64,000 nt of DNA, from NCBI RefSeq assembly GCF_002154725.1, contig NZ_MTAW01000084.1:1-64000 (forward strand), written 5' to 3'. This DNA comes from Nostoc sp. 106C. GTDB lineage: Bacteria > Cyanobacteriota > Cyanobacteriia > Cyanobacteriales > Nostocaceae. The notes under the pieces are model-generated. The model made no database searches. It was not told the DNA's origin and worked only from the letters and a program-made list of their open reading frames with translations. Positions within the stretch are counted from its first letter, which is position 1; every line of letters begins with the position of its first letter. Shown one piece after another: positions 45,606 to 54,610 of the stretch. A program made the translations under genes and the position numbers.

Positions 45606-45634
45606 ATATAAGGTGATTCAGTCACTACCGTAGT
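45606..45634 (+). promoter_or_regulatory. Dyad motif (site D) upstream of the porin gene
   Basis: ATATA, 16 bases, ACCGTAGT, 29 bp in total. Sites C and D are in tandem, 31 bp apart (three helical turns), about 335 bp before the porin start. Confidence 0.5.
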
Positions 45635-45968
45635 TTAACTTTCTCTTGCATCATTTCTTGCCTAGAAAGGTGTTAGAGAAGAAACTAGCTCAAAAATAAC
45701 AATGACATTGCAAACTTGAAATTTTTACCTGTTTACCCATAAAAACTTTCAAGCATTTTTACAGTCCTGATGTCCTCTACTTAGTGGGTGCAGAAGTACA
45801 GAAGATTTGTACTAGCTCACACTGGGTATTCTACCAAAATGAAAATAATTTTGAGAATTTATTGCTGTATGACATCAGTATTCTCATAAAAGCAATATCT
45901 AGTTATTTCTTTTGAGCTATTAGAAGCGCAACTCGCTTTCTAGCAACTACGTAAAAACCTTGTTTTGT

Positions 45969-47684
45969 GTGAGGAAATTGAAACCAGTGCCTAGAGTTTT
46001 TTGGAATTATTTGCTAGCAATCCCAACCTTGTGGAGTGGAGTTTTAGTATTATCTTCAGTAGCAAGTGCAGTTGAAGTTCAGAAATCAACCACATCAACA
46101 GTGCAAGTATCGGCGCAGGGACAAGCAAACAAGGAGAACAACAAAGAAACGACTCCTCCAATCTCCGTTTCTGATACCTTAGAGCAAGTCAACTCTGTAT
46201 CTCAACTGTCTGATGTTCAGCCTACAGATTGGGCATTTCAGGCTTTACAGTCACTAGTTGAGCGTTATGGTTGCATTGCAGGATACCCAGATGGCACATT
46301 TAAAGGCAACCGTGCCTTGACTCGTTATGAATTTGCCGCAGGTTTGAATGCTTGCTTAAATCGAGTCAACGAACTACTTGCTACTAGTACTGCTGATTTA
46401 GCCACTAAGGAAGACTTGGTTACCCTACAAAGACTCCAAGAACAATTCTCAGCGGAATTAGCAACATTGCGGGGTAGAGTCGATAGCTTAGAGACACGGA
46501 CTGCACAAGTTGAGGCACATCAGTTTTCAACGACAACTAAACTTACAGGTGAAGTTGAGACCGTTGTTGGAGGAATTCTGGCAGGTAATAACGTCATCAC
46601 TAAGCAACCCGCCCCCCAAAACATCACATTTCAAGACCGAGTTCGCCTAATATTAAACACCAGTTTTAACGGCACCGATCAGCTGCGGACGACACTGAGT
46701 GCTGGAAATATAGCCTCTTTAGGAGGAACAAGAAGTGGATTATTAGGAACCCCTGACGGGAGAACTTCTGATAATGCCAGTCCTGCTTTTGCAAGCAATC
46801 AGATTTATGTCTCTGGACTTCGCTATCGGTTTCGCGCTACGAAAAATACCCAAGTTAACATTTTTGCCCAGTCAGATGGAGCTTTTGAAATCGGCCTAAC
46901 CGGTCCCATTAACCCATATTTTGAAGGGTCTGCTGCTAATGCGATTTCACGATACGCACGACGCAATATGGTCTATGACTATGGAGACAGCGGTCCTGGA
47001 ATTGCCGTACTCCAGAAATTGAGTGACCAGTTCGACTTAGGATTAGCCTACACCGCTATTAATGGTGACAATCCCACACCTAATAATGGCTTATTTACAG
47101 GTAGATATGTAGCTCTAGGACAGTTATCATACTCCTCCCCTAATAAGAATTTCCGCCTGGCTCTAACTTATGCCAATACCTATAGCCCACCGAACACAAC
47201 GGGTCAAACTGGAACAAATTTCGGTCCAGTAATCGGGAGTAACCTGGCAAATAGTACCGTAGCTGGAACCGGAACCGTAGGAAATCTTTATGGTATACAA
47301 GCGTTCTATAGAGTTAGTCCAAAGTTTGCAGTCAATGGATGGGTAGGTTATTCAGCACACCGCTATCTGGGGCGTGGAGATGGCCAGGTCTGGGACTGGG
47401 CGGTAGGATTAGCATTCCCCGATCTGTTTAAAGAAGGTAGTTTAGGCGGCATTTTCGTGGGTATGGAGCCGAAACTCACTGGTCTGAGTCCGAATGTTAA
47501 TTTGGGTGCAGGTGCTGGTAGGGTAGACAAAGATACTTCCCTACACATTGAAGGATTTTACCAATATAAACTCAACGACAATATTGCGATTACACCAGGA
47601 GTAATATGGATCACTGCACCAGACTTTGATGCAAGTAACCCTGATACTGTAATTGGTTGGCTTCGTACCACCTTTAGGTTTTAA
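45969..47684 (+). CDS. Outer-membrane porin with SLH domain ('iron uptake porin' family)
   Basis: A 571-residue protein. After a signal peptide (residues about 10-35), an SLH domain (SDVQPTDWAFQALQSLVERY, GYPDGTFKGNRALTRYEFAA) binds the peptidoglycan layer. A short coiled coil (LQRLQEQFSAELATLRGRV) follows, then an OprB-like beta-barrel ending in aromatic FRF. This is the standard cyanobacterial outer-membrane channel layout; 'iron uptake porin' is the family label and does not prove iron transport. No ATG is available: GTG 45969 is taken, with TTG 45960 as alternative. Its position before a sulfonate binding protein suggests organosulfur entry. Confidence 0.9.
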   Translation: MRKLKPVPRVFWNYLLAIPTLWSGVLVLSSVASAVEVQKSTTSTVQVSAQGQANKENNKETTPPISVSDTLEQVNSVSQLSDVQPTDWAFQALQSLVERYGCIAGYPDGTFKGNRALTRYEFAAGLNACLNRVNELLATSTADLATKEDLVTLQRLQEQFSAELATLRGRVDSLETRTAQVEAHQFSTTTKLTGEVETVVGGILAGNNVITKQPAPQNITFQDRVRLILNTSFNGTDQLRTTLSAGNIASLGGTRSGLLGTPDGRTSDNASPAFASNQIYVSGLRYRFRATKNTQVNIFAQSDGAFEIGLTGPINPYFEGSAANAISRYARRNMVYDYGDSGPGIAVLQKLSDQFDLGLAYTAINGDNPTPNNGLFTGRYVALGQLSYSSPNKNFRLALTYANTYSPPNTTGQTGTNFGPVIGSNLANSTVAGTGTVGNLYGIQAFYRVSPKFAVNGWVGYSAHRYLGRGDGQVWDWAVGLAFPDLFKEGSLGGIFVGMEPKLTGLSPNVNLGAGAGRVDKDTSLHIEGFYQYKLNDNIAITPGVIWITAPDFDASNPDTVIGWLRTTFRF

Positions 47685-47700
47685 CTATAAAAAACTAGCT

Positions 47701-47738
47701 CTTTAGTTTCTAGCCATTCTGGTAGCTAGAAACTAAAG
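47701..47738. terminator. Strong hairpin after the porin gene
   Basis: Perfect 14-bp stem CTTTAGTTTCTAGC with a 10-base loop, 16 bp after the stop. There is no T-run, so it may attenuate rather than end transcription into the binding-protein gene, or stabilise the porin mRNA. Confidence 0.6.
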
Positions 47739-47910
47739 ATTACTGGCCAGAGAAAAAAGTTTTTTCATAGATGATATTCCTGCCTTATTAGCAAATCTTA
47801 TTTGCTCGCTTTATTCCAAAATTCAAGTTGCAATTTCTGTTTTTATAGGAAATACCAAACTAACCTGAGAAATCTGATGTGTATTAATGCTATTAGAGAG
47901 GAGAAAATTA

Positions 47911-49011
47911 ATGAAGACTTCATTTTTTGTGCAATTTATTACTGAATTTAAAAAAAAATTCCTTTCTCAAATTATCTATAAAAACAGGCTCTTCTCATTT
48001 ATACCTTTTCCTGTTGCTGGGGCTTTCCTTACTGGATTATGTCTCAGTTTATTATTTGCAGCTTGCACAGCCAATAATACCAACAACACTAATGTTAGCT
48101 CTGCTAATAATTCCAACCAAACTAAGGCATCAGTAGTTAAGTTTGGTTATCAAAAATCGGCAATTCTGCTCAAGAGTAAAGGCGTTTTAGAAAAGCGTTT
48201 GCAACCTCAAGGTGTCTCTGTAGATTGGATAGAATTTCCAGCCGGGCCGCAGCTTTTAGAAGCTATGAATGTCGGTAGTATTGACTTTGGGCATACCGGA
48301 GAATCACCGCCAATTTTTGCCCAAGCTGCGGGAGCCTCATTAACTTACATTGCTGGAATCGCTCCTAGCCCCGCGGGTCAAGCTATTCTTGTTCCTTCAG
48401 ATTCTCCTATTAAAACAGTGAGTGATTTGAAAGGCAAAAAAGTCGCTTTTCAAAAAGGCTCTAGTGCTCACTATATGCTATTGCAAGTTTTAGAAAAATT
48501 TGGCTTGCAATATAGTGATATTCAACCAATTTATCTACCACCTGCTGATGCGCGTGCTGCATTAGTTAAAGGTAGTTTAGATGCTTGGGTAATTTGGGAC
48601 CCATTTTATGCAGCAGCGCAAAAAGCTATTAATGCTCATGTTTTGATAGATGGTACAGAAATTAATAAACAGGGAGGATATTACTTAGCTAGCCGTAAGT
48701 TTGCTACCGAGAATCCAGAAACGATTAAGGCGATATTAGAAGAAATTAAAACCCTAGAAGAATGGTCTGACAAACATCGAGATGAAGTAGCAGCTAAACT
48801 CTCGCCAGTGTTAGGTATTGATTTAGAAACGATGAAAACAGCCACAAAAAGAAGAAAATTCGGAGTTGTGCCAATTGATAGTAATTTGATTGCTTTACAA
48901 CAGAAAGTTGCAGACAAATTTTATGAATTAAAATTAATTCCTAAACAAATTGACGTGAAAGAAGCAATGCTATCACCAGAGCAATATGCCGCTTTTTCTC
49001 CAAAAAATTAG
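47911..49011 (+). CDS. ssuA: Sulfonate-type ABC substrate-binding lipoprotein (2 of 3)
   Basis: A 366-residue SsuA-family protein. The N-terminus is unusually long (about 30 charged residues) before the hydrophobic signal ending at the lipobox LLFAAC. Family motifs include KFGYQKSAILLKSKGVLEKRL, FPAGPQLLEAMNVGSIDFGHTGESPPIFAQAAG, VSDLKGKKVAFQKGSSAHYMLLQVL, LPPADARAALVKGSLDAWVIWDPFYA. These match aliphatic sulfonate binding proteins closely. GAGAGGAG precedes ATG 47911 (an ATG at 47887 is less likely). It follows the porin gene on the same strand. Confidence 0.92.
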   Translation: MKTSFFVQFITEFKKKFLSQIIYKNRLFSFIPFPVAGAFLTGLCLSLLFAACTANNTNNTNVSSANNSNQTKASVVKFGYQKSAILLKSKGVLEKRLQPQGVSVDWIEFPAGPQLLEAMNVGSIDFGHTGESPPIFAQAAGASLTYIAGIAPSPAGQAILVPSDSPIKTVSDLKGKKVAFQKGSSAHYMLLQVLEKFGLQYSDIQPIYLPPADARAALVKGSLDAWVIWDPFYAAAQKAINAHVLIDGTEINKQGGYYLASRKFATENPETIKAILEEIKTLEEWSDKHRDEVAAKLSPVLGIDLETMKTATKRRKFGVVPIDSNLIALQQKVADKFYELKLIPKQIDVKEAMLSPEQYAAFSPKN

Positions 49012-49435
49012 GCATAGATCATAGATATAGTAATCTTATTTGATTTGGGAAGATTTGCTATATCTAGATAGCCATCGAAAATTCTTCTTTGATGTGTGGA
49101 ATACTAGGTATTGTGAGTAATGCCACCCTACAATAATAAAGATTTTTCACATATTATTTAGGTTTCCTATAGAAGGATAAGAGTTAGGCGATCGCGCTTT
49201 TTAAAATAGCAATAAATGCCTGCGTGACTGTCAAAAGCAAAAACAGCCAGCGCCAGTTAATTTTCAGTAGTATAATCCCAGATTTCATTCCAAATCCAAT
49301 TGAGTTTGCCCTCTTTTTCTGGTGATGAGTGTCTCAAATTATGTTTGACTCAAAGCTTTTACTAGTTGTAAGTCACTTACTTTAGTCACCCATGACTAGT
49401 TTTTTAGATGATTTTTTGCCAGTGGAGAACATCCC
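49012..49435. other. Intergenic region, nothing firm
   Basis: The 424 bp are AT-rich with one HIP1 site. ACTAGT boxes repeated around 49359 and 49394 could belong to a promoter. No gene or RNA is recognised. Confidence 0.35.
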
Positions 49436-51259
49436 ATGCCAGTAGATCCCAATTCTCACCAAAGTTCCGAACAAGATGCTCTAGTTTCTAGCGAAACAAC
49501 GAAAGTTAAGCACCCTCGACGCTTCTTGATTGGTGGTGCTAGCAGGCGATCGTTTCTAGGTCGTGCTAGTTTATTTACTACAGCTAGTGTGGTTGCAGGA
49601 GTTTTAGGTTCACCTCTAGCCTACAAGAAAAGAGAAGGCATTGCCCAGGCTAAGGAACCTTTAGGAAAGTTCGACCATAACAACTTACGTGAGAAAGCTT
49701 TTCAAGTACGTACAACAGCAGCGAAGGTGAATCGGGAAATTCCCATTCCACCCCATCCCACGAACGGAGATGAGGCGAAGTACGCCAATAAAATTGCTAC
49801 GGATACACGAGGATTGCCCCATAATCAGCTGGGCGAAGTGGATCTAAAGGCATATCAATCTTTGATTAATGCGCTCAAATCTGGCGATCCCAACGAGTAT
49901 GAAAAGATTGTTTTAGGTGGCAAACGAAAACTGGTACAACCGCTGACGCCATTAGCGATTAGCTTGAGTGGTGTGAATACTTGCCAATTAGCGATTCCAG
50001 TACCACCCACCCTCGACAGTGCAGAACAGGCGGCAGAATTCCTCGAAATTGCTTGGCAACAACTCTTACAGGATATACCCTTTAGCGAGTTCCGCAATGA
50101 CACAACTAACTCGCTGATTCTAGCAGCTGTTCAGGATTTGAATCGCTTGTCAGCATTTAAAGGGCCTAAACAGAATGGAAGGGTGACACCAGAACTGCTA
50201 TTTCGAGGCACGGCAATTTACGTTGATGCATCTGGTAAAACGGCTTACCACACCCTGCCAGGGGTAGAGGTAGGCCCTTACGTTTCCCAGTTTTTACTGC
50301 GTCCTGTCCCGGCGGGAACACATAGTTATCCTCAGCTGAACCGGGTTCCTCTGGCTATTCCCGAAAACAGTTTCCAAACCAACTATGACGAATGGTTGCT
50401 AGTCCAAAATGGTGGTGAGTCTGGTAGAAAGATTAAGTTTGACTCAACCCGTCGCTACTTTATCAACGGGCGCGACCAATCAGAGATTGCTCACATACCA
50501 CCACCAGTCTATACAAATGCGGCTTTAATTCTGCTCGCCAAGCCAGTCAAAGATAACCCTCTAGATGGTGGTGTAGGCTCACCTTACAATCCCAGCAATC
50601 CTTACAATAAGTCAAAGACCCAAGCGGGTGGTTCGGGGACATTTGGCCCAGGGTATTCACAATCTTTAATCAGTTGGGTCGCTCCACACGCAATCAGAGC
50701 AGCCTACTGGCAGAAGTGGTATGTCCACCGTCGTTTAAGAGCAGAGGCTTACGGTGGCTTGGTTCATAATAATAAGGTGAATAAAACAAATTATCCAATT
50801 CACCCTGAAGTGTTGAAGTCAGAAGCCCTCGATCGCATCTACAGTAAATATAAATCCTATCTGCTGCCGCAAGCCTTTCCAGAAGGGGCACCATTCCATT
50901 CTTCTTATCCAGGGGGCGCTTCGGTGTCGGCTGGTGCTAGCGTCACGATTTTAAAGGCGCTATTTGATGAAAATTATGTGATTCCAAATCCAGTGATACC
51001 CGATCCTAAAGATCCTACCAAATTGATTTCCTATCAAGGCTCACCGTTGACAGTGGGCGGGGAATTGAACAAACTGGCAGCGAATATTGGCTTGGGTCGC
51101 GATAGCGCTGGGATTCACTGGCGCACAGATGCAGCAGCCTCGTTAGCACTAGGCGAAGCGATCGCGATCGGTATTCTCAGAGATGAAAAGCTTACGTTCC
51201 GCGAACAATTTGAAGGCTTCACCTTCACCAAATTTGATGGCACAAAGGTGACGATTTAA
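49436..51259 (+). CDS. Vanadium-dependent haloperoxidase homologue lacking the catalytic His
   Basis: A 607-residue protein with a twin-arginine signal (SRRSFLGRA, Arg37-Arg38, then a hydrophobic stretch to about residue 60), so it is exported folded. The C-terminal half matches algal/cyanobacterial vanadium haloperoxidases: KWYVHRRLRAE (Lys427, Arg435) and GRDSAGIH (Arg555, His561) supply vanadate ligands. In the middle motif, where active enzymes have S-G-H, this protein reads YPGGASVSAGA, with Ala495 at the place of the acid-base histidine. The vanadate-linking His561 is kept. It may bind vanadate or phosphate without peroxidase activity. GGAG precedes ATG. Placed among sulfonate genes. 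Confidence 0.85.
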   Translation: MPVDPNSHQSSEQDALVSSETTKVKHPRRFLIGGASRRSFLGRASLFTTASVVAGVLGSPLAYKKREGIAQAKEPLGKFDHNNLREKAFQVRTTAAKVNREIPIPPHPTNGDEAKYANKIATDTRGLPHNQLGEVDLKAYQSLINALKSGDPNEYEKIVLGGKRKLVQPLTPLAISLSGVNTCQLAIPVPPTLDSAEQAAEFLEIAWQQLLQDIPFSEFRNDTTNSLILAAVQDLNRLSAFKGPKQNGRVTPELLFRGTAIYVDASGKTAYHTLPGVEVGPYVSQFLLRPVPAGTHSYPQLNRVPLAIPENSFQTNYDEWLLVQNGGESGRKIKFDSTRRYFINGRDQSEIAHIPPPVYTNAALILLAKPVKDNPLDGGVGSPYNPSNPYNKSKTQAGGSGTFGPGYSQSLISWVAPHAIRAAYWQKWYVHRRLRAEAYGGLVHNNKVNKTNYPIHPEVLKSEALDRIYSKYKSYLLPQAFPEGAPFHSSYPGGASVSAGASVTILKALFDENYVIPNPVIPDPKDPTKLISYQGSPLTVGGELNKLAANIGLGRDSAGIHWRTDAAASLALGEAIAIGILRDEKLTFREQFEGFTFTKFDGTKVTI

Positions 51260-51404
51260 TTGCCATTAGGATAAGAGGGAACTGGGTTGGGAGAAATCCC
51301 CATAATTAAATAGTACAAGTACCCTATATTTGATGCTTATTTGATGCTAAATTCCCCTTTTCCCGCCCTCAAAGGGCTTGGTCACAATTCCACCCACGTA
51401 ATCT

Positions 51405-52226
51405 ATGACTAATTTTACCGAGCTACTTAATCATCGCTATGGCGCTAGCCCTGCTAATACTGCTCTACTGGGAAATGATTTCATAAGTTCTCTTTTATCT
51501 CACCGTTCAATTCGTGCTTACTTATCTGATGCTTTACCACCAGGAACTTTAGAAACGTTAGTGGCAGCGGCGCAATCAGCATCTACATCCTCAAATCTCC
51601 AGACATGGAGTGTAGTGGCAGTAGAAGATGCAAAACGCAAGGAAAAGTTATCACAACTAGCTAGCAATCAAGCACATATTCGCTCCTGTCCATTATTTCT
51701 CGTATGGTTAGCAGATTTAGCGAGACTCGCGCACATTTCGGAAAGTCGCGGATTACCTCATGAAGGCTTAGATTATTTGGAAATGTTTTTGATGGCGGCG
51801 ATAGATGCAGCCTTAGCCGCGCAAAACGCTGTTGTAGCAGCAGAATCTCTTGGATTAGGAACGGTGTACATTGGTGCTTTGCGTAACAAGCCGGAAGAGG
51901 TAGCGGAGGTTTTAAGTTTACCAAAGCATGTGTTTGCTGTTTTTGGGCTGTGTGTTGGTTATAGCGATCGCACTATCGAGACAGCTATTAAACCACGCTT
52001 ACCCCAAACAGCGGTATTGCATCGGGAAACTTACAAACTAGCAGAACAGGAAGAAGATATTGCTGTTTATAACCAAGCGATGCAAGCTTTTTATAAGTCT
52101 CAGAACATGAATGTTCCTGGTGATTGGACAGAACATTCTGCTAAACGAGTGGCTTTTGCCGAGTCTTTATCTGGACGCGATCGCTTGCGGGAAGCTTTGA
52201 AAAATTTGGGTTTTGAATTGCGTTAA
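51405..52226 (+). CDS. NADPH-dependent nitroreductase/flavin reductase (NfsA/FRP-like)
   Basis: A 273-residue FMN-binding oxidoreductase. HRSIRAYLSDALPPGTLETLVAAAQSASTSSNLQTWSVV is the nitroreductase N-terminal region (Arg and Ser contacts to FMN), SLGLGTVYIGALRNKPEEV is the central FMN loop, and FAVFGLCVGY follows. The spacing fits NfsA/flavin reductase P enzymes. It could supply reduced flavin to the monooxygenases of this region (inference) or reduce nitro or quinone compounds. It lies 145 bp behind the haloperoxidase homologue on the same strand. Confidence 0.9.
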   Translation: MTNFTELLNHRYGASPANTALLGNDFISSLLSHRSIRAYLSDALPPGTLETLVAAAQSASTSSNLQTWSVVAVEDAKRKEKLSQLASNQAHIRSCPLFLVWLADLARLAHISESRGLPHEGLDYLEMFLMAAIDAALAAQNAVVAAESLGLGTVYIGALRNKPEEVAEVLSLPKHVFAVFGLCVGYSDRTIETAIKPRLPQTAVLHRETYKLAEQEEDIAVYNQAMQAFYKSQNMNVPGDWTEHSAKRVAFAESLSGRDRLREALKNLGFELR

Positions 52227-52288
52227 TTTTTCATCATATACTGGGCTTTCAAGTTGAATCTACGTTGGTATTACTCCTACTTTCAAAT

Positions 52289-52600
52289 CTAAGAAATTAG
52301 GAGTAAATTTTTAATATGAATTTTTTCTACTAACACTGTTTGTCCACACTGAAACTGTAAACATTCACTTCTAGACCGAAGTCGAAAGTTTAGTAAATCG
52401 AGCCGTGGATGTCCATTACTATCAAGCATTCTAGGTGGTATATCTAGCGCCTCAATTGCACAATTACCAATCGTAGAATCTGAAGTCAACTCAAAACTGA
52501 TAGTTGGAAAATCTAGCCGTTTTACCACAATATTCCTTAAAATGCGGGAATAATTTAAAATTAATTCAACTTCAACTTCAATAGCAGTTATCAACTCCAT
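52289..52600 (-). CDS. Hypothetical protein
   Basis: A 103-residue ORF with no recognised family. The sequence looks protein-like, with alternating hydrophobic strands (VEVELILNYSRILRNIVV, LDFPTISFEL) and few Cys. GAGAGAG stands 9 bp before its ATG. It is the only gene candidate in a spacer between divergent functions, and dyad site E lies 258 bp upstream of it as well as upstream of ssuB. Kept as a possible gene only. Confidence 0.4.
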   Translation of the reverse strand: MELITAIEVEVELILNYSRILRNIVVKRLDFPTISFELTSDSTIGNCAIEALDIPPRMLDSNGHPRLDLLNFRLRSRSECLQFQCGQTVLVEKIHIKNLLLIS

Positions 52601-52857
52601 TTAAAAACTCTCTCGACTGTGCCATTTTCCTCATTTTTACTTTATCTGCTTCTCAATATTAAACTCACATAGGCTAAGCAAGTTTTTTGGCTTAAGCTTA
52701 AATATATTTTATTCTCTCCAATCAAAATTAATAACGCGATCGCCTCTCCTATTGATAATTTCTAAATTGTGTAGCTATCAACACATTTTTTCATGTTGTT
52801 TTTTTTTACAAAAATCTACTTGCCTTTTTTTCCCACCTATGTGAGACTACTATAAAC

Positions 52858-52889
52858 ATACTACGCAAACCCTACCAATTTAGTGTAGT
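52858..52889 (+). promoter_or_regulatory. Dyad motif (site E) upstream of the leader ORF and ssuB
   Basis: ATACTACG, 8 bases, ACCAATTTA, then GTGTAGT; 32 bp in total. It is nearly the same as site G (also 32 bp, with the same ACCAATTTA centre). It lies 109 bp before the cysteine leader ORF. Confidence 0.6.
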
Positions 52890-52998
52890 TTATTGAAAGT
52901 TATCGACAAAGAGGCAAATACTGGGCAGCTATCCTATGTAAGTGTTTTCTAGAAAGGGTTTTGAGATTACTGAAACTTATAGATATGGAGGAAAAGAG

Positions 52999-53034
52999 AT
53001 GTCAATTAAAAAATGTTGTTGCAGCCTTGGTTAA
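52999..53034 (+). CDS. Cysteine leader peptide MSIKKCCCSLG
   Basis: An 11-codon ORF with three consecutive Cys codons (TGT TGT TGC). GGAGG lies 7 bp before its ATG, one of the best ribosome-binding sites in this window. It is downstream of dyad site E and 192 bp upstream of the ssuB start on the same strand. Between it and ssuB there are pairing segments (GTAACTG 53052-53058 with CAGTTAC 53103-53109; GGTC-TTCAT-GACC) and a T-run at 53141-53146. A cysteine-sensing attenuation leader is inferred; polycysteine leaders of this kind are known from mycobacteria, and trpL/hisL give the general precedent. Confidence 0.55.
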   Translation: MSIKKCCCSLG

Positions 53035-53226
53035 TCATATTCTTTTTGGATAGTCCGCGTACGTAACTGGTCTTCATGACCGTATGAATCGCATGAGAAC
53101 CACAGTTACTGAAGAGTATATATATGTATTTTAGCTGGTATTTTTTCCAACATGAAGCTTCTCTGGCTATACAGAGGTAGTTAGTAAGCTGAACTGATGC
53201 TAGATCAAAAAAGGGAGATTTGTGGA
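53035..53226 (+). promoter_or_regulatory. Leader RNA between Cys peptide and ssuB, possible attenuator
   Basis: Two mutually exclusive pairings can be drawn. The short hairpin GGTC-TTCAT-GACC (53058-53070) shares bases with the longer stem GTAACTG / CAGTTAC. T-run 53141-53146 follows a weak CTGGT / ACCACAG pairing. The structures were read by eye only; no folding energies were computed. Confidence 0.35.
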
Positions 53227-54030
53227 ATGACATCTGAAGTACGAGGAATGCATTTAAAACTCGAAGGGTTACGAAAGTCCTTTGGGCGCAAAACAGTCTT
53301 GCAAGAAATTGATTTAGATATCAAGCCAGGGGAATTTGTCGCCATTGTGGGTCGCAGTGGCTGTGGTAAAAGTACGTTGTTACGCTTGATTGCTGGGCTA
53401 GATGCTCCGAGCGCAGGTACTGTGTTGTTAAATGACCAGCATTCGCATCATCGTATTAGCCCAAGTATCCGCATGATGTTTCAGGATGCGCGGTTACTGC
53501 CTTGGCAGCGAGTAATCACAAATGTGGAGTTAGGTTTATTAGGCGCTAACTCGAAAGTTTATGCAAGACAAAAAGCTTTACAAGTTTTGGATGCTGTTGG
53601 TTTAGAAGACCGAGCAAGCGAATGGCCTTCTGTCCTCTCTGGTGGACAACGTCAACGGGTAGCATTAGCAAGAGCCTTAGCAAGTAGTCCTGCTTTATTG
53701 TTGCTAGATGAACCACTAGGAGCGTTGGACGCGCTCACGCGAATTGAAATGCAGCAATTGCTTGAGCAATTATGGCAAGAGCAAGGCTTTACTGCATTAC
53801 TAATTACCCATGATGTGGAAGAAGCTGTTGTACTAGCAGACCGAGTGTTGCTAATTGAGAACGGTCAGATAGGACTAGATTTACAGATTAATCTGCCACG
53901 TCCACGAGTTAGGGGAGACATTGTACTGGCTCAGACAGTAGAGAAAATTTTACAACGAGTGATGGGTCAGCAAGAGCGCGAACCAGGATTGCAAGAACAA
54001 CAAGTTTTCATCACGTCTTTGTCAGCGTAA
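53227..54030 (+). CDS. ssuB: Aliphatic sulfonate ABC transporter ATP-binding protein
   Basis: A 267-residue ATPase of the nitrate/sulfonate/taurine (SsuB/TauB) group. Walker [10 protein letters not shown] is at residues 42-50, the Q-loop at [14 protein letters not shown], the signature at [15 protein letters not shown], Walker B at [12 protein letters not shown], and the H-loop His in [10 protein letters not shown]. SsuB-type features are the RLLPW Q-loop and [10 protein letters not shown] tail. GGGAG nine bases before ATG 53227 selects this start over an ATG 30 bp upstream. Its partner permease is probably the ssuC gene at 58731, 4.7 kb away. Confidence 0.93.
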   Translation: MTSEVRGMHLKLEGLRKSFGRKTVLQEIDLDIKPGEFVAIVGRSGCGKSTLLRLIAGLDAPSAGTVLLNDQHSHHRISPSIRMMFQDARLLPWQRVITNVELGLLGANSKVYARQKALQVLDAVGLEDRASEWPSVLSGGQRQRVALARALASSPALLLLDEPLGALDALTRIEMQQLLEQLWQEQGFTALLITHDVEEAVVLADRVLLIENGQIGLDLQINLPRPRVRGDIVLAQTVEKILQRVMGQQEREPGLQEQQVFITSLSA

Positions 54031-54068
54031 ATAATTTCTGCCTCGTTGCGAACTTTGAATTTTGAGTT

Positions 54069-54266
54069 ATGACTATTGCTGTTGAGCATCCACACAAATC
54101 TAAATCTGCACAAATCTGCGATCGCCTTAGTTATCCTGTCATCGATACCCATGTCCATACTCAGACATTCTCTCCAGCATTCTTAGATTATTTAGAGTTA
54201 GTGGATGAAACTGAGATTGGCGATCGCTCCCTAAAGAATTTACCTGGTGCTTCTCGTGCTCAATAG
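54069..54266 (+). pseudogene. Truncated amidohydrolase/TIM-barrel hydrolase gene (N-terminal fragment)
   Basis: A 65-codon ORF, 38 bp behind ssuB, begins with a Cys/Ser-poor lead and then YPVIDTHVHTQTFSPAFLDYLELV. The DTHVH sequence is the first metal-binding motif (HxH) of amidohydrolases. The family is usually 280-400 residues, so nearly all of the barrel is missing. Copy B of the MITE-like element starts 170 bp further on, and a 16-codon open frame just beyond it (54612-54662, ending LKELLAHQK) might be the old C-terminus. Most likely a decayed gene. Confidence 0.6.
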
Positions 54267-54438
54267 CTTAGATAGAGTCTCGGCTAAGTGTGTCGAATCA
54301 AAAATAGTTCCTATCACCTAATCTTTTGGTATGGATTGGATAACACACCGCTCAATTTTCAATTAACGCTACAACCGTATTGATCGCTTTGCCTCCGCTG
54401 GTGAAGCGTTGTGTAAATCCCTATTCTTCGGGGGAATG

Positions 54439-54610
54439 ATATGATGTCCGGCAAATTGCCCTTAATAGGTCCGCAGCGAGTGCAACGTAGACGCCTGAAA
54501 AGCTGCTTCCCGTTCGCTGTTAGGCTTTCCCGTAGGGTAGGGTATGCCCGCAGGAAGATGCCCGAAGGGCTGTAGGGCGATCGCAATCAGGGGTATTTGA
54601 ACGGACATGA
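54439..54610 (-). mobile_element. MITE-like non-coding element, copy B (inverted relative to A)
   Basis: A 172-bp element. Read on the minus strand it starts TCATGTCCGTTCAAATA and ends with the same 40-bp segment as copy A (one mismatch), with a shorter and diverged interior. There is no coding capacity. The two copies are inverted and 13 kb apart. Confidence 0.75.

Larger units (their letters stand above)
45335..45968. other. Long divergent control region between aldo/keto reductase and porin genes
   Basis: The 634 bp hold tandem sites C and D and a porin leader of about 330 bp. In the leader a 16-codon ORF (45839-45889) contains two adjacent Cys codons but has no visible ribosome-binding site. 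The rest is AT-rich. Confidence 0.45.
52601..53226. other. Control region upstream of ssuB
   Basis: The 626 bp contain site E, the Cys leader ORF and its attenuator-like RNA. The remainder is AT-rich with a HIP1-like site near 52736. Confidence 0.6.

Noticed and set aside
49092-49136. 14-codon ORF starting MCGILGIVSN, like the N-terminus of a class II amidotransferase
   Set aside because: Too short, no ribosome-binding site and no further homology downstream; chance or an old remnant.
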